A DNA stretch of 64,000 bases from Paramacrobiotus metropolitanus. Its lineage: Eukaryota; Tardigrada; Eutardigrada; Parachela; Macrobiotidae. The translations under genes and the position numbers were made by a program. Shown here piece after piece: positions 12,121-23,542 of this stretch. The first letter of the stretch is position 1. Each line of letters starts with the position of its first letter. Under the pieces are notes generated by a model that was given only the letters and a program-made list of their open reading frames with translations, made no database searches and was not told where the DNA came from. The stretch is from NCBI RefSeq assembly GCF_019649055.1, contig NW_026570415.1, positions 1-64,000 of the forward strand, written 5' to 3'.

Positions 12121-14518
12121 ATGAGCGAAATGGCGGTTCAGTCTGCTTTAAATACGTATTTTTCGACGGGAAGACGTCGTGGATGCTTCAACCTGGGCTA
12201 TGCCGTGATGGTTAATCTGATATCCGATGAATTGTACCTGGGATTTCTTCAAGACACGGACGAAGAGCGGCTCTTCATAGATTTCGACTGTGCCGATATC
12301 GCCCCTTGTTGGGTGGCAGCTAAACAAGTATGGATGACTTCCAGTCACGCGTACGGTCACCTCAACACACTGGAAGAAATGCAGTACGAACCTCTGCATG
12401 TTGCACTACGAAACACTCCCACCGGTCCCTATGTTTACCGCCCAGGGAAACTGGCGCAGCAAAGCACGGAGGCGAATTTATTTCTGAGCTGTGTCGTTGT
12501 GGATAACCTGGATCAAGTGGGAGAGTTTTATGTTGTACATCCCTGGCAGATAGCCGATACGAACAGCATCCCGCGGTTTCCAACGGATGAATCAAACTAT
12601 CAACCTCACCCGCGAAAAGTGGTGATCCCGGTAAGCACCATGGAACTGTTGGATATCGATGAGTATCGTGTTATACGGATGCTGGATATGGTGTTCCGCG
12701 GGGGAAAACGCGAGAGGTCCTATCAGGAGTATGCGGATCGGTTGTTTGTGCGAATAAATGCGAAGAGCTTATATTTTCTTATTGGGCATATACAGTGCTC
12801 GCACGTTAGTCCACTCTGTTGCCCGAATGAATGGGAATCGAACTGGTCTTGGAAGATTAATACGGCGGAGAGAATTGCTGTGGGTGTGGAATACTATTTA
12901 TCTCAGTACTGTGGAAAACCCGAACGATGTCCTGGCGGCCGCGAGTGCTCGATATCAGGTAGGTTGAGGTCATCAGAACGAAGAGAATATTCATTATTTT
13001 GTGAACGAATACGTTTGTATCAAGCATACTTTTCGTTTGGTGCAGACTGTACAGAGGATCATGAATTGTTCGAGTATATGCCGCCTGAAATCATCTCGTT
13101 CGTTCTGGAATCTTTGGATATCCACTCTAAAGTCAGGGCGAAACGGTGAGCGCTTTACCTTCTTTATATGATTTGCCGCTACTATGCTGTGCAGTCTCTC
13201 AATATCGAAGTTTACATTTCAATAATAACTAATACTTAAATGTTAATACAACTGATACTTTATTACTTAAAAAATAAATTCTCACTACTATAACCGATAC
13301 TGATTCGTAATTAAGGAAGTAGCAATTATATTAGGTAATACCATACCAAGTCGTTCCCTTACGATAATGCCTAAAAGAAAAGTACATGTAAAATCTAAAT
13401 ACAATAAGCACATTTAGTGTACAGAACATGCGCACTGTGGGATCTCTTGCTGCCGGATCCCTTTTAACGCGTGCATCATTCTGGACCTGGCTAATCTCAG
13501 CACGCAATGGCCGCTTTACCGAAAAACAGAGGGCTACCTGCTAGCGCGCCTGCACCACACCGTTAACCGCAACACTCACGCCTTAGTTCTCCACAATCTC
13601 TTTCACCGCAACACGGACAACGGCGCTCTCAATAACTATTATCTGTTGCTTATCGTGCAGCTGCTAAAAATCAAGTGCATACTCCCGTTGATCATGCTGA
13701 TGAATCTGCGCGTGCGCGTTGGCAGACTATATCCAACCGACGAAGATAATCCAGATGATGAGAATTGGAGTGTCATGTATTTCCATGCGCTGGATTTGAC
13801 GGATGTGTGCCAACGGTTGTTCATCAGAAACTACACGGTGGATTTTGACGCTTCTCCATACTCCGCCGACTTTCTGGGCTGTGCGTTTCAGCATCCAATG
13901 CCGGGATTTGTCGAATCTAGGGGATCTTTCTCTATGAGTATCAGGATCCCCGAGATGAGCTTGCCTTATGCCCGTGGCAAAGCGGAGAAAGCAGAATGCC
14001 TGCAACAGTTCAAATCGGCGTTAATGGCCCACTGTCCTCCGGTGGATCCGGCAGTAAGGAAGCGCGTCATGGATCTTCACGCCAATTGGGTGAAAATGGT
14101 GCCGTATCCGGGACCGCAGTGGCTGGAGCTTCGGCAACTGCTGAAATTGTGAGCTTGCTCATTAAGACAGGCGTTTCTCACATTTTCAGGGTTATTTGTA
14201 TATTGTAGCTACGGAACGTATAAAAACCCTAAACGCCGGCGATTTTGGAGATTTTGGCGGAAATTGGACGTGAGGCATTTGGATGGAGATTTTCTGGGAA
14301 ATCTCCAGCTAATTATCTTGGGGCAGGAGTACCCAGACGGCGCTGATCTGGCACCCATCCCCGCGCCTACTCCCATCGATTTCGTGTGTTATGACAAAGG
14401 GGGTTGCTACCACTGTGGTTGGACAGAATGCACCGATACTCGGATTTCTAGACAGGTTTTCTTTTCCGTGGATGAACAAGCCAACCAGTGTTCAACAAAT
14501 TTATGTGTTCTTCACTGA
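12121..14518 (+). pseudogene. Divergent four-exon Tudor-like/F-box-like gene (subfamily B), probable frameshift in exon 3
   Basis: Exons are 12121-12958, 13046-13145, 13425-14148 and 14209-14518, matched exon by exon to the paralog at 39634-43262. Exon 1 begins M-S-E-M-A-V-Q-S and has two Tudor-like units (V-M-V-N-L-I-S-D then L-F-I-D-F-D-C-A-D; R-N-T-P-T-G-P-Y-V-Y then V-V-H-P-W-Q-I-A) and a KH0-like segment. Exon 2 starts an F-box-like motif (MPPEIISFVLESLD) that continues in exon 3 (C-A-L-W-D). Exon 4 is splice-dependent: an in-frame TGA directly after L-L-K-L overlaps the donor gtgagc. It ends with a Cys cluster (C-Y-D-K-G-G-C-Y-H-C-G-W-T-E-C) that could bind zinc. Relative to the paralog, exon 3 lacks two bases near 13461-13467, creating a stop. 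An alternative acceptor (atctcag ending 13500) would restore frame but delete 25 residues of the F-box region. Confidence 0.65.
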
Positions 14519-15340
14519 ATCTGCTTTCGAGTTACGAAACTCTTCGAATTTGGAATCTGACATATTGGTGTTTCGTGCTAGGGTTTCTTTTTGATGTTTC
14601 TTATTTTGTGTTGCATAATCGCATTATACTGATAATAGATTGCATAATTGTGGGATTTTCTTACGTAAATAACTTAAAAATGGTTGAATTGATTGAAAAA
14701 TTTTCAAGATTGCACCACAGAGTCTGGTGTACGGAAAAATGCAAGTAATCCAAAACGAGCAAACTGTCCGGAATTTGCCAAAATAAAACGCTGGAAGAAA
14801 AATAACTAACTGGCCTAAGCAAACTTTATTGTATGTCGCCCATTCATTTAACAATGTGTTGTTGAGTCCACTTACCTTTTCGTATACAGATAGTGAGCTA
14901 CATATATGCTAATCCAGCCTAATCGGATACCACAGCATCATAGGCTGGTCCACATAAACATCTTTACGAGCCAAGAAGTACAGCGTGATTTAATTTCTTT
15001 CTCTTGATTTATTTGAAGTGCATTTAATTAGATTGATGTTAACAACGCTGGCGACTGCACGAGGAAAGCGTCTGTTTGGGGCGTGTGTACGTACGTGGAC
15101 CTTCGGCTGGCATTGATTGGCTGCATCTTTCCATTTTGCGCGGATCCGAGTGAGGTCTGCCGCATTGATAACCGCGTATTAGGTAGGCCAAGTGAAAACG
15201 GGACAGTTTTCCATACGATATGTATAAACATTGTAATTGTCAAAATTAATGAAGCAGTGTACGCTGTGCAATACTGAAGATTTTCTATTTTTACGGCCAA
15301 ATCACGCTGCTGCTGCTTCGACGTTGCTTCACTGCCATGC
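14209..15340 (+). repeat. Segmental duplicate of 19107-20110
   Basis: Exon 4 of the subfamily B gene and about 800 bp of downstream sequence recur at 19107-20110. Shared stretches include aaaattaa-gaagcagtgt and the gattga/gatga-tt-aacaacgc region near 15030 and 19790. Homology fades near cacgctgctgctg (15307 and 20080). The two copies are clearly diverged and have different indels, so the duplication is not recent. Confidence 0.75.
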
Positions 15341-16480
15341 CTATAACGCATTTCGAGAATCCTAGCAGTTTCTCAACGTGCGAAGAACGTACACGAGGAA
15401 GTCGAAGTCTTGAGACTGACGGCACAGGATTCAACATGCACCGGAAGCAGAGCGTTCGTTGATTTTCGCTGCGCAGACAGACAAACGACAGACAAAACGA
15501 AAAACGGCTTCTTTTTGGGCAGACCATTCTATTCCCAACTGCTTAGTAAAGACAGATAACGAACCCGGCCAATCCATTGGAGATCCTCTTGGGGTCACTT
15601 CTTGCAAGTTTTGGTGTTTTTATTAGACGTAGTTGTTTTGTATGGACATGATACACCTTAAATAGCTTACATTACTAGAAACCGTGATTATAATAATAAT
15701 AATTGTCGTAAGAGGCATCGACAGATATACGTGCGCTCGAGTGGAAGACGGCGGTTGTTTGCCGCCATCTATGTTATTCGGTTTATAGCTAGATCAGCCG
15801 CTTAAAACAGGCGCTTCGAATTTGGAAACTACAAACAGCAGAATTCGTACTTACCAGCCATGCTAGCCAGTACAAGCCAATACCTGATTTGCGATAAGCA
15901 ACCGGACTAGTACACATGCCCAGAAATCGCGAGCACAAGTCATAAAAAGTAATTAAAAATCAATTAAGACTGTGCTTACTAGGAACAGTCATGGTCACAG
16001 AGAGACGGGCCCGACTACCAAAAGTGACAATCGGTAGGCCGCAAGTGCACATGCACATGCGAGAGGTAAAACGATGGATGAATCACAGGAGAAGGGAGAA
16101 TTTGGTCTGCCCTGTGTCTGCCCGTGGCCGGTCCATCGCGCGTGCAGTTTTTCGCAAGGCGAAAGAGGCAAGCATTCCTTTCAAACGCATGACGCGGTGC
16201 CTCCGAGTCATGGTATCTGTAGCATGGGTACTAGCCGCTTGCTTATCGCAAATTCCAAAATGTTTTGTCTGTTACGTCGACCGTCCCACGTTCGGATGGT
16301 CTTAATGCTGTTATTGTTTTGTAATGTGATGTTTCTGAATGTAATGTTTAAAATCCTCGCTAATAACCAACTCAATAAAATTAAGAGACGCCGCGCGTCA
16401 GTGCAAACAAGGCAGTGTGCCCAGTGCAGTGCCAATAGCAGTTCACGGTTACTACTTACTAGTAATCGCTACTCAGATTA
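15341..16480. other. Spacer without a supportable gene
   Basis: Mixed-composition sequence with several ORFs of 60-160 codons (15991-16305, 16074-16559, 16208-16435) overlapping in different frames. None shows a domain, a family match in the window, or splice sites at its edges. I regard them as chance. Confidence 0.45.
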
Positions 16481-16883
16481 TGGCCGTCAAAAGAAACGCC
16501 GGCCTCGTTTCTATAAAGTAGAGCAGCCGATTTATCAGCAGAGCTATCCGCACGGCTAGTGATTGGTTGACCTTTTGACCGGTCGCCATCTTGCTTTGTT
16601 CATTCCGCTGCACAGCATTCGCCGCGCTGCGGCTAAGCTCATTTGCGTTCTTTGTCGTTGGCTGCACTAAAAATTCGGAGTTGATTTATGATTTGGAATT
16701 GGTTCGCTAGTTATTTTATTCTTCCTTTTCGGAAACAGCTCTTGCGCTTTTTTATTCGTTATTATTGATTGGTTTGACTGCCCACTAATTTTCCGCTACG
16801 CGAGTAAAAGGCACAATTTTCCTAATTTTTTAAAATTTTGTATCTGAGCTGTCGTTTCAGGAGGAATAACTAGGCTTCCAACC
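16481..16883 (+). promoter_or_regulatory. Promoter/5' UTR shared with the inverted paralog at 25201-25600
   Basis: The 400 bp before the ATG at 16884 match the reverse complement of 25201-25600. Preserved blocks are gccggcctc (16500), gccgattta, a CCAAT-type tgattggttgacctttt (16560), gccatcttgctttgttcatt (16584, like a YY1-type GCCATCTT site) and a pyrimidine tract with gtttcag (16853-16859) just before the start. The last block suggests a 5' UTR intron acceptor. Conservation beyond the coding region means the two genes were duplicated as genomic DNA. The element names are inferred from motif resemblance only. Confidence 0.55.
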
Positions 16884-18527
16884 ATGCCCAAGAGGCAGTA
16901 CGCCAACAGCGTGGACATCCTGGGTGACGACGGGATGATGCGGCGTGGACGCGTGGTGGACTTGGCGTACCACGGACTCTTCATCGATCTCCTCTGTCCC
17001 GACCGACACCGGGAATTCGTCCCATTCGACAGACTCTTCCCGCCTTACAAGAAGGTAAACGGTAATCGGCCTCGTACTGTTTATAAAGAGTTTTCCACTG
17101 TAACCGTTGAAGCTCTCGTTCCAGAATCGCCGATGGGTCCGTGGATCTGGCTCCCGGGTGAGGCGGTAATTTTCGGATCCGGCGTGCCGCCGGACGAGCA
17201 GACAATCGGCCCCGTGGTCCATGTTCGCCGTACGACAAACGGAACTTCGCGCACCGAGGTCGTTCCCAGTAATCGAATTCGTAGGGAAGGTTCGCGCGAA
17301 CCGATCCGTCCCGGGACTTTCGTTAAGGATAGCGTGCAGTTGGATGGTCAGTTTCGCTCAATGTCCGCGGAGAATGCCGAGACACTCATTCAGCGACTGA
17401 ATTATGAAGTAAATCACGGGCACTTTGGTTTCACTATTAACGTGGTGAGTTTCGTTGACGCTCGGTTAGAGTTCATCCCGTGGCGGGATTTCTCCCGCCC
17501 ACCAGACTGGCATTATCGACCTGCTGATCGCGTTTGGGCTCGATCAATTGTACTGCGCGCATTCTGGAACGTCGTTGCGGAATTGTATGGCGAGCTCAGC
17601 AGAAAATCCAACGTTTCACGCGACGATCAAGCAAATAACCCACAGACGGAATCGCTTCCGTTGGAATTGTTGGTAGAGGTATTTTTCTACTTGGAAACCG
17701 CAAAGCAGACCGAGTTACGCAGCGTCTGCGCAGCGTGGAACTCGATGATGAACGCGCCAACGCTGCTTGCTTGCATCATGATCATAGATGGCTATGATTA
17801 TCGGTGGGATCGCGGATTCTCCGGCTTGGCGACGGTATTCAAACGCTTGTATCCTGGCACGCAGCACGTGATACTGGTGAACGATAGGAGCTTGACCAAC
17901 CAGCGCATTACGGGCATGATGCGGTTGTGCAAGATGATCGGCTATGTCGCTCAGCAGCGACCCGGAATCCGCCTGCGAAACGTGGTGCTCCGCGGTTTCC
18001 AGTTCAGTGTGCAAGTGGACTGGTCCGCCAACGTGTCCGGATGTCCAGTACATCCGCCGGATCCTCCCGGGTTCCCGCGGAATGGAATGCATCTGTATCG
18101 GCTGCAGGATTTGATTGCAGCGTGCAGTCGTCTCCCGTGTAATACCATTCTCATGTCAAACTGTATGGTTCGTTTGGTCTGCTGTAATTATGTTTCAGAA
18201 TTGCGGCGCCGGCAGCTGACAGCCCGGATTCCGCAACTGCCCATACGTGGGGAATTCGGCTGCTTTGTGTGGGACGCGTTGGAGGCGGCGGTGCCGATGG
18301 TGAGCGAATGGAAGCTGCAAGAGCTCTCGCGCTGGATGAAAGGCATTACGGATGGACGCAAGAAATCGTTATGCGCCATGCTGTATGCCACACAATCCTG
18401 TGATCCGCGTCCGTCCTCGCATTATAACGGCAAGAAGTGGATGGTGGATGACCTGCAAGATTTACAGGTAGAGTATCTGTCGCCTGTCTGTCGGTATTTC
18501 CTTTTGCAGCTGCAGAAGACGTTTTGA
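16884..18527 (+). CDS. FMRP-N-like/F-box/LRR protein, intact, no coding introns
   Basis: A single open frame of 547 residues. Residues about 8-48 form the first Tudor/Agenet-like unit (SVDILGDDG, GRVVDL, R-E-F-V-P-F-D-R-L-F-P-P). Residues about 72-132 form the second (T-V-T-V-E-A-L-V-P-E, P-W-I-W-L-P-G-E, T-E-V-V-P-S-N-R-I-R). Residues about 145-200 form a KH0-like segment (G-T-F-V-K-D-S-V-Q-L through V-V-S-F-V-D-A-R-L-E-F-I). The F-box is at about 256-295 (LPLELLVEVFFYLETAKQTE, then V-C-A-A-W-N). A divergent LRR-like region runs to about 475 with F-V-W-D-A-L-E-A, and the tail is D-P-R-P-S-S-H-Y-N-G-K-K-W. Family knowledge: F-boxes bind Skp1 in SCF ligases; FMRP Tudor units and KH0 mediate protein and RNA contacts. 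Other copies have introns at the two homologous places, and this gene has neither. An acceptor-like gtttcag upstream suggests a leader intron remains. Confidence 0.85.
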   Translation: MPKRQYANSVDILGDDGMMRRGRVVDLAYHGLFIDLLCPDRHREFVPFDRLFPPYKKVNGNRPRTVYKEFSTVTVEALVPESPMGPWIWLPGEAVIFGSGVPPDEQTIGPVVHVRRTTNGTSRTEVVPSNRIRREGSREPIRPGTFVKDSVQLDGQFRSMSAENAETLIQRLNYEVNHGHFGFTINVVSFVDARLEFIPWRDFSRPPDWHYRPADRVWARSIVLRAFWNVVAELYGELSRKSNVSRDDQANNPQTESLPLELLVEVFFYLETAKQTELRSVCAAWNSMMNAPTLLACIMIIDGYDYRWDRGFSGLATVFKRLYPGTQHVILVNDRSLTNQRITGMMRLCKMIGYVAQQRPGIRLRNVVLRGFQFSVQVDWSANVSGCPVHPPDPPGFPRNGMHLYRLQDLIAACSRLPCNTILMSNCMVRLVCCNYVSELRRRQLTARIPQLPIRGEFGCFVWDALEAAVPMVSEWKLQELSRWMKGITDGRKKSLCAMLYATQSCDPRPSSHYNGKKWMVDDLQDLQVEYLSPVCRYFLLQLQKTF

Positions 18528-18720
18528 TAGACTGATGATTTCGAAGCCAGCTGTGGATGACAGCTTGATAATGGTGCTTCAGGTATTTTATGGTTGATAG
18601 CTGATGCGCTTTCTCATTTTTTTCATGCAGTAATACCAAAATTGGACATCGGTCTGTTATTCGCCTGTTTTTGCTGGACAATATTTTTGGATCGTTTTTG
18701 CTGATTGTAACATCTTTCGT
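18528..18720. other. 3' flank of the F-box gene
   Basis: Short AT-rich stretch. No poly-A tract or target duplication that would mark the upstream gene as a retrocopy. Confidence 0.4.
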
Positions 18721-19376
18721 ATGGAACTTCACGCTAAGTGGGTGAAAATGGTGCCAGATCCGGGACTGAAGTGGCAGGAGCATCGATAGCTGCTGAAATT
18801 GTAAGCTTCTGAATAGTTTTCATAGTAAAAACTTCGCTCGTGAATTTCTAAGCGTTAACTTAAGAAAGTGTACCGGGTGCAATGTAAAAGCTAAAACTTT
18901 TAGCTTTTACATAGCTGCTGATCGCACAATCTTTTAGCCTAGAAGAGTTTGCGATCCGCAGCTATTCTTCCAGCGCGCCACCTGGAAGAGGTGTAGGTGA
19001 CCCAAATTTGAAACCGCATAATTTAAGTGGCTGAAATAAGAGAAATATCGAACTACTGAATGGTTAGATGCAACTGGTGTCTTACAAGGTTATTTGTATG
19101 CTGCAGCTACGGAACATACGAAGCCCTAAACGTAGACGATTCTGGCGATTTTGGCGGAAACAAGACGTGAGGCACTTGGATGGAGTTGTCCCGGGGAATC
19201 TGCAGCTGACCATCCTGGTGCGGGATTATCCAGACGACGCTGAACTGGCGCCCATCCGCGCGCCCACTCCAATCGATTTCGTGTGTTATGACAAGGGGGG
19301 CTGCTACCACTGTGGTTGGTCCGAATGCGCCGATACTCGGATTTCTAAGCTGTCTTTCTTTTCCTCGGATTGCTGA
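18721..19376 (+). pseudogene. Subfamily B remnant: end of exon 3 plus exon 4
   Basis: 18721-18803 matches the end of exon 3 of the gene at 12121 (its 14070-14150), including W-V-K-M-V-P and the donor-overlapping L-L-K-L. 19107-19376 matches exon 4, preceded by the acceptor gctgcag. A one-base loss early in exon 4 puts W-R-F-W-R-K and the Cys cluster (Y-D-K-G-G-C-Y-H-C-G-W-S-E-C) into another frame from the spliced entry. The 'intron' between the pieces is longer (about 300 nt) than in the source and contains a perfect hairpin at 18882-18912. No exons 1 or 2 are present. Confidence 0.75.
18882..18912. repeat. Perfect hairpin, 15-bp arms, 1-nt loop
   Basis: ATGTAAAAGCTAAAA, a single C, then its exact reverse complement. 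With one spacer base this is a near-perfect palindrome, located in the remnant's intron. Confidence 0.92.
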
Positions 19377-20285
19377 CAAGTCAACAAGTGTACAAGTATA
19401 CAAGTACAGCAACTTTATGTGTTCTTGGTTGATTTTTTGCTTCCGAGTTAAAAAACTCTTTGGATTTACTCTTTTAATTTCGAATCTGACCTATTGGTGT
19501 TTCATACTGGGGTGTCTTTTGATGTTTCTCATTTTAGGTTGTATAATCACGTAATACATTGCATAACTGTGGAATTTTATAACGAAAATAGCTTGAAAAT
19601 GGGTGAATTGATTCTGAAATTTTCAAGTACCCCAAGAAGAGCAAACTGTCCGGAATTTACGAAAAATAAGCAGCTGGATAATCGGATACGACAGTATCAT
19701 ATACCGGCCCACCTAAACATCTTTACGAGTCAAGAAGTACAGGTTGATTTAATTTGTTTCTCTTGATTTGGCTAATGTGCACTTAATTAGATGATGGCTA
19801 ACAACGCCGGCAACGACTGCACGTGGTTAAAGCTTTTGTTTGGTGCGCTTGTATGAGTTGTATGTACATGCGTGGACAGTCGCATGCCACTGATTGGCTG
19901 TCTCTTTCCATTGGGCGGATTAGAGTTAGTTTTGCCGGATAGATAACCGCGTATTCTTTAGGCCGAGTGAAAATTGGACAGTTCTACCATACGATCTGTA
20001 TAAACATTTTAATTGTCAAAATTAACGAAGCAGTGTGCGCTGGGCAATACTAACGAGTTTCTATTAATACAGCCAAAACACGCTGCTGCTGTTCGCCGTT
20101 GTTTTCCTGTGCTTGGTTCACGTTTTCCCCATATATATTTACGACCGGCTGCGTTGTGTTTTAATTTTTGTACTCGTAAATCTAGAACTATTCTACTGTT
20201 ATTTGGAATTTAGATCTGCATTGCAGTATTAACAGGCAGACCTTCGTGCCAAGACATCACCAGCATGATCAGCAGACTGCAACAT
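19377..20285. other. Downstream part of the segmental duplication
   Basis: About 730 bp of non-coding sequence matching the 3' flank of exon 4 at 14519-15340 (see the repeat at 14209-15340). After about 20110 it is unique. The short ORFs match no domain I know. Confidence 0.5.
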
Positions 20286-20575
20286 CCTAACAGCGTGGAG
20301 TTCTGGGCGACGACGGGATAGTGCGGCGCGGACTCGTGGTAGACGTGGCCGACCACGGATTATTCGTCGATCTGCTCTGTCCTAATCGGCGCCGTGAGTA
20401 CACTCCTTCGAACGGCTCTTCCCGGCCCAGACCAACTCTTTGGAGCTTTTCGACACGCGTTACGAAGAGTTTTCCACTACTCCCGTGGAAGTCCTCGTGC
20501 CGGAGACAGCGCAGGGTCCCTGGGTGTGGCTCGCGGGTGAGGTACCGGCAGTTCCGTTCGTTGTACCGACAGACA
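20286..20575 (+). pseudogene. Tudor-like exon 1 fragment of an F-box family copy
   Basis: The sequence aacagcgtggagttctgggc begins a match to the start of exon 1 of the gene at 16884. It encodes N-S-V, then in a shifted frame R-R-G-L-V-V-D-V-A-D-H-G-L-F-V-D-L-L, R-R-R-E-Y, and in a further frame V-E-V-L-V-P-E-T with P-W-V-W-L-A-G-E. Homology ends near 20575 in the middle of the second Tudor-like unit. No KH0, F-box or tail follows. It is a truncated copy with at least two frame changes. An ATG at the expected start is missing. Confidence 0.75.
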
Positions 20576-23542
20576 AATATGTTTGCCAGGGATTTTCGTG
20601 AATTAAAATCCGCACCCATGCACATGCTGTTGTTCGCCTTACAGTTTTCATTAGTCGGCAATAGTTTATTAGTCATCCAATTACAATGCCTGCGAAAGTT
20701 AACATTGCGTAGAATTTTCTGATAAAGCTTCAATGTACCCAGTTCTTAGCTGAGACTATGCCTCGCATCGTTGCAATATCGATTTAATGATTCGACGGTA
20801 AACCTGCAGCCTGATGCAGTATTTGCCAATACACGCCTCGCTGGTTCGAAGTGTCTCTGCATCGCAGCTGCGGAAGACTCTAAAGTAGCGTACGAGTTCA
20901 GTGCTCGTACTCCGCTGGCGCATCGTGGATAGATTGTTACCGATATCCGTACAAGTACCGTAACTCTACCACTGTTGCCGCTGCTGGTATACTACGTGAT
21001 AAAAGTCGGTGTTGTGATCAGTTGCACCCGGTGAACGCTTATACACTGTATTACATTCTAATTAGCGTTCCCGTAATAAGCACAGGAGAGAGTATCAAAC
21101 GACCGGCGATGCTGCATAGCTTGAAGCAGCCACAAAGCGATTGATCCGGACTCCGGAGTGAGTAACGCCTTTTGTAAAAATTCGAAAATGGCAATCGATT
21201 GCCCCAGTTCAGCTATACATGCTACTGGAGATATCACGCGGCTGAATAAAACGATCACAGAAACACTCAACGGTAAAGCATTTGACGTGACTCTCGTGAG
21301 CCATCAAATGCACTCCGAAATTATCGATCGACTGGCCCGCACGACTTTCATCGATTAAAACTGTGGTACTTAGTAGCAGTTGCATTCGGCGTTGCTTTCG
21401 GCGTTGCTTCCAAGTGTCAACTCATCGGCCGCGGTTAGGATCCCGTCGCGCTTTCGATATGCTTGTGCCTTCATTATTGCCGTTTCCCCCTTCATTATTG
21501 CCGTTTTCTCCATTGCGTGCTGTGCATCTCAGCCGACAATTATTGTGACAATAATTGATCTTTAACTGGAAGCAATGATGATCGGCTGCAATTCACAGCA
21601 TCGGTCACGGTATCGGTGAATACCGTCCAGCATTACGCTCGCAGCGACTGCCACAGCGCCACGACTGGTGCGCCTTCTCTAGATACAGATTTTCGGGTAG
21701 CTAGCAATTATCTTTCGACTACCTACTCGATGCGTCGCCTGGAGTTCTGCATCAGCTACAAGCCTTACATGCCGCCAGAAGAAGGACAGCAAGGAAACAG
21801 CTGTCCGTCTTCAGCTAACATGTCAGTATTGTGGGTACACTAAGGTTTCCAAACATCTGGCTATATAGTTCGGCAACCCTTCTACATCTAAACCGGTCCA
21901 AGCGAGTAATGACAATCGTTATTGTGGCGTAGTGCAGTGGCACTGATGTCACGATAATGTTGTGTCCGCTGTGACCTCTATGCGGTGTGTTGTCCAGCAC
22001 GGCAACTGCGGTTGCAGTGTGCCATTGTTGTCCTGATGACAACGATCAGTTGGTTGTTTGCGCCCTCAGTGGCGGTTCATAATATATGAAAGTTAAGTTT
22101 ACTTTTTTTTGCACTTTATTTCCATGGCTCGATGACAATATCTAGGTCTATTTACGATTAAACGAAAAAGTTTACTCAGCAAATGTTAAATTGGCGCAAT
22201 CTCAGTATCCCTGTACAGTTGTTTCCCTGTTCATCCCGGCGCCGGCAGCACGGCGCCGTGTGCATCTGCCTTTCGTGCGTTACAGCTCAATATCACTCGC
22301 ATTCGTGTTCTTACTGATTAATGCTGTTGCGTTGTTGAAATTACCACCCACCCGCCCTACAGGGCAAACGCTGACTGTTACTTTCTCTGACATGTTGCCG
22401 CAAGTTGTACGTATTCTGCTATGCGTATTGCTCAGGTCTTTATAAATAAAAGGGGGGCGAAGGGACCGGGCACAGGCACCGGGCACAGGTCATGCCGGCA
22501 CTTCTTCAAACCTCAGTTACCGCACGGGAAGTCTGCAATCTCACAGCCTACCGGGTTCCAGGATACGGAATTCGCATACAATTTAAATACGTATTGTGCC
22601 GCCACCTCAAGTCGTGACAGTTATTGACAACGGTTAATGCTGTTTTTAAGAAGATTAATTTTCCCAGCTCCAGTAACTGACTCGGAACGCTCTCTCGCTT
22701 TCCTTTTTCAATCTCCGGTGATGAAGTTGCCGCAAAGTGTACCGGCCACACCACGAACGAAGCGCCAAAACTGAGAGCTGAAATCAGAAATCTAGTAGCT
22801 AATTCCATGGAGTTACTGAAATTATGATTTCAGTAATTCCATGCAGTTCTCAGCTCTTCATTTGTAAACTTTTTAGCGGTGCAAAGCGTCTGTGTGATAG
22901 CGTTATGAGTGAAACAACTTAACCTTTTTTATTTAAACTTTGATACAGTTAAAGACTTAATACCTTGTCGCACGTCTCGCACCTTTCTCTGAAATTTTTT
23001 TCTTTATTTGATGGAAATGCGTCGTTCGGCCTCTTTTCGGCAATTTCAGAGGGACAACTGAAGAGAAATTAAGCAGATGCGACTACAGAAAGGAAGGAAC
23101 TACTCTTCGACGGAATTTTAGTGATTTGCAATTATTATCGACAATTATTTTCAGCCGGGTGTCTCTATGCCGTTATTGCAGACTTCAGGAGAAATCGTTA
23201 TCGAGATTTGAATAATTTTTAGCATTGACAATGTATCAGAGAACAATAAGACACAACAGTTAGAGCGCTCGATAATCGGAATTCACGTTCAATGCTAATC
23301 AGTAATCGGCAACTACATGGCAAATGAAAGGATCATTAACGTAAAAAACTGAACGCTACGAAAGGTATTACAATCTACAAAAAGGTTGCTAAAATATTGT
23401 CCAGAACACAACAGAAAAAAAACGAGAGCGAAGTCATAAGTTGCGTGAAGAAAAAAGAAAGCGCAACTCTCAACCCCAAAATCCCAGGGCGTCATTTAAC
23501 AATCTGTCATCCACGAGCCATGGCTCCAAAATCGTCAGTCCT
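20576..23542. other. 3-kb spacer without a supportable gene
   Basis: Contains many 60-90 codon ORFs in all frames but none with a domain, family match or splice context. A 16-bp inverted repeat (one mismatch, 4-nt loop) lies at 22807-22842 and is extended by weaker pairing outward. The rest shows no repeat or RNA gene that I can support. Confidence 0.45.
22807..22842. repeat. Hairpin, 16-bp arms with one mismatch, 4-nt loop
   Basis: ATGGAGTTACTGAAAT (22807-22822), loop TATG, then ATTTCAGTAATTCCAT (22827-22842). Confidence 0.85.

Noticed and set aside
16074-16559. 161-codon ORF upstream of the F-box gene
   Set aside because: Its end lies inside the promoter block conserved with 25201-25600, where the match is of non-coding type. 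No domain.
16884-18527. Simple recent processed retrocopy
   Set aside because: No poly-A or target duplication, and the promoter and leader acceptor are shared with its inverted sister, so the duplication was genomic.
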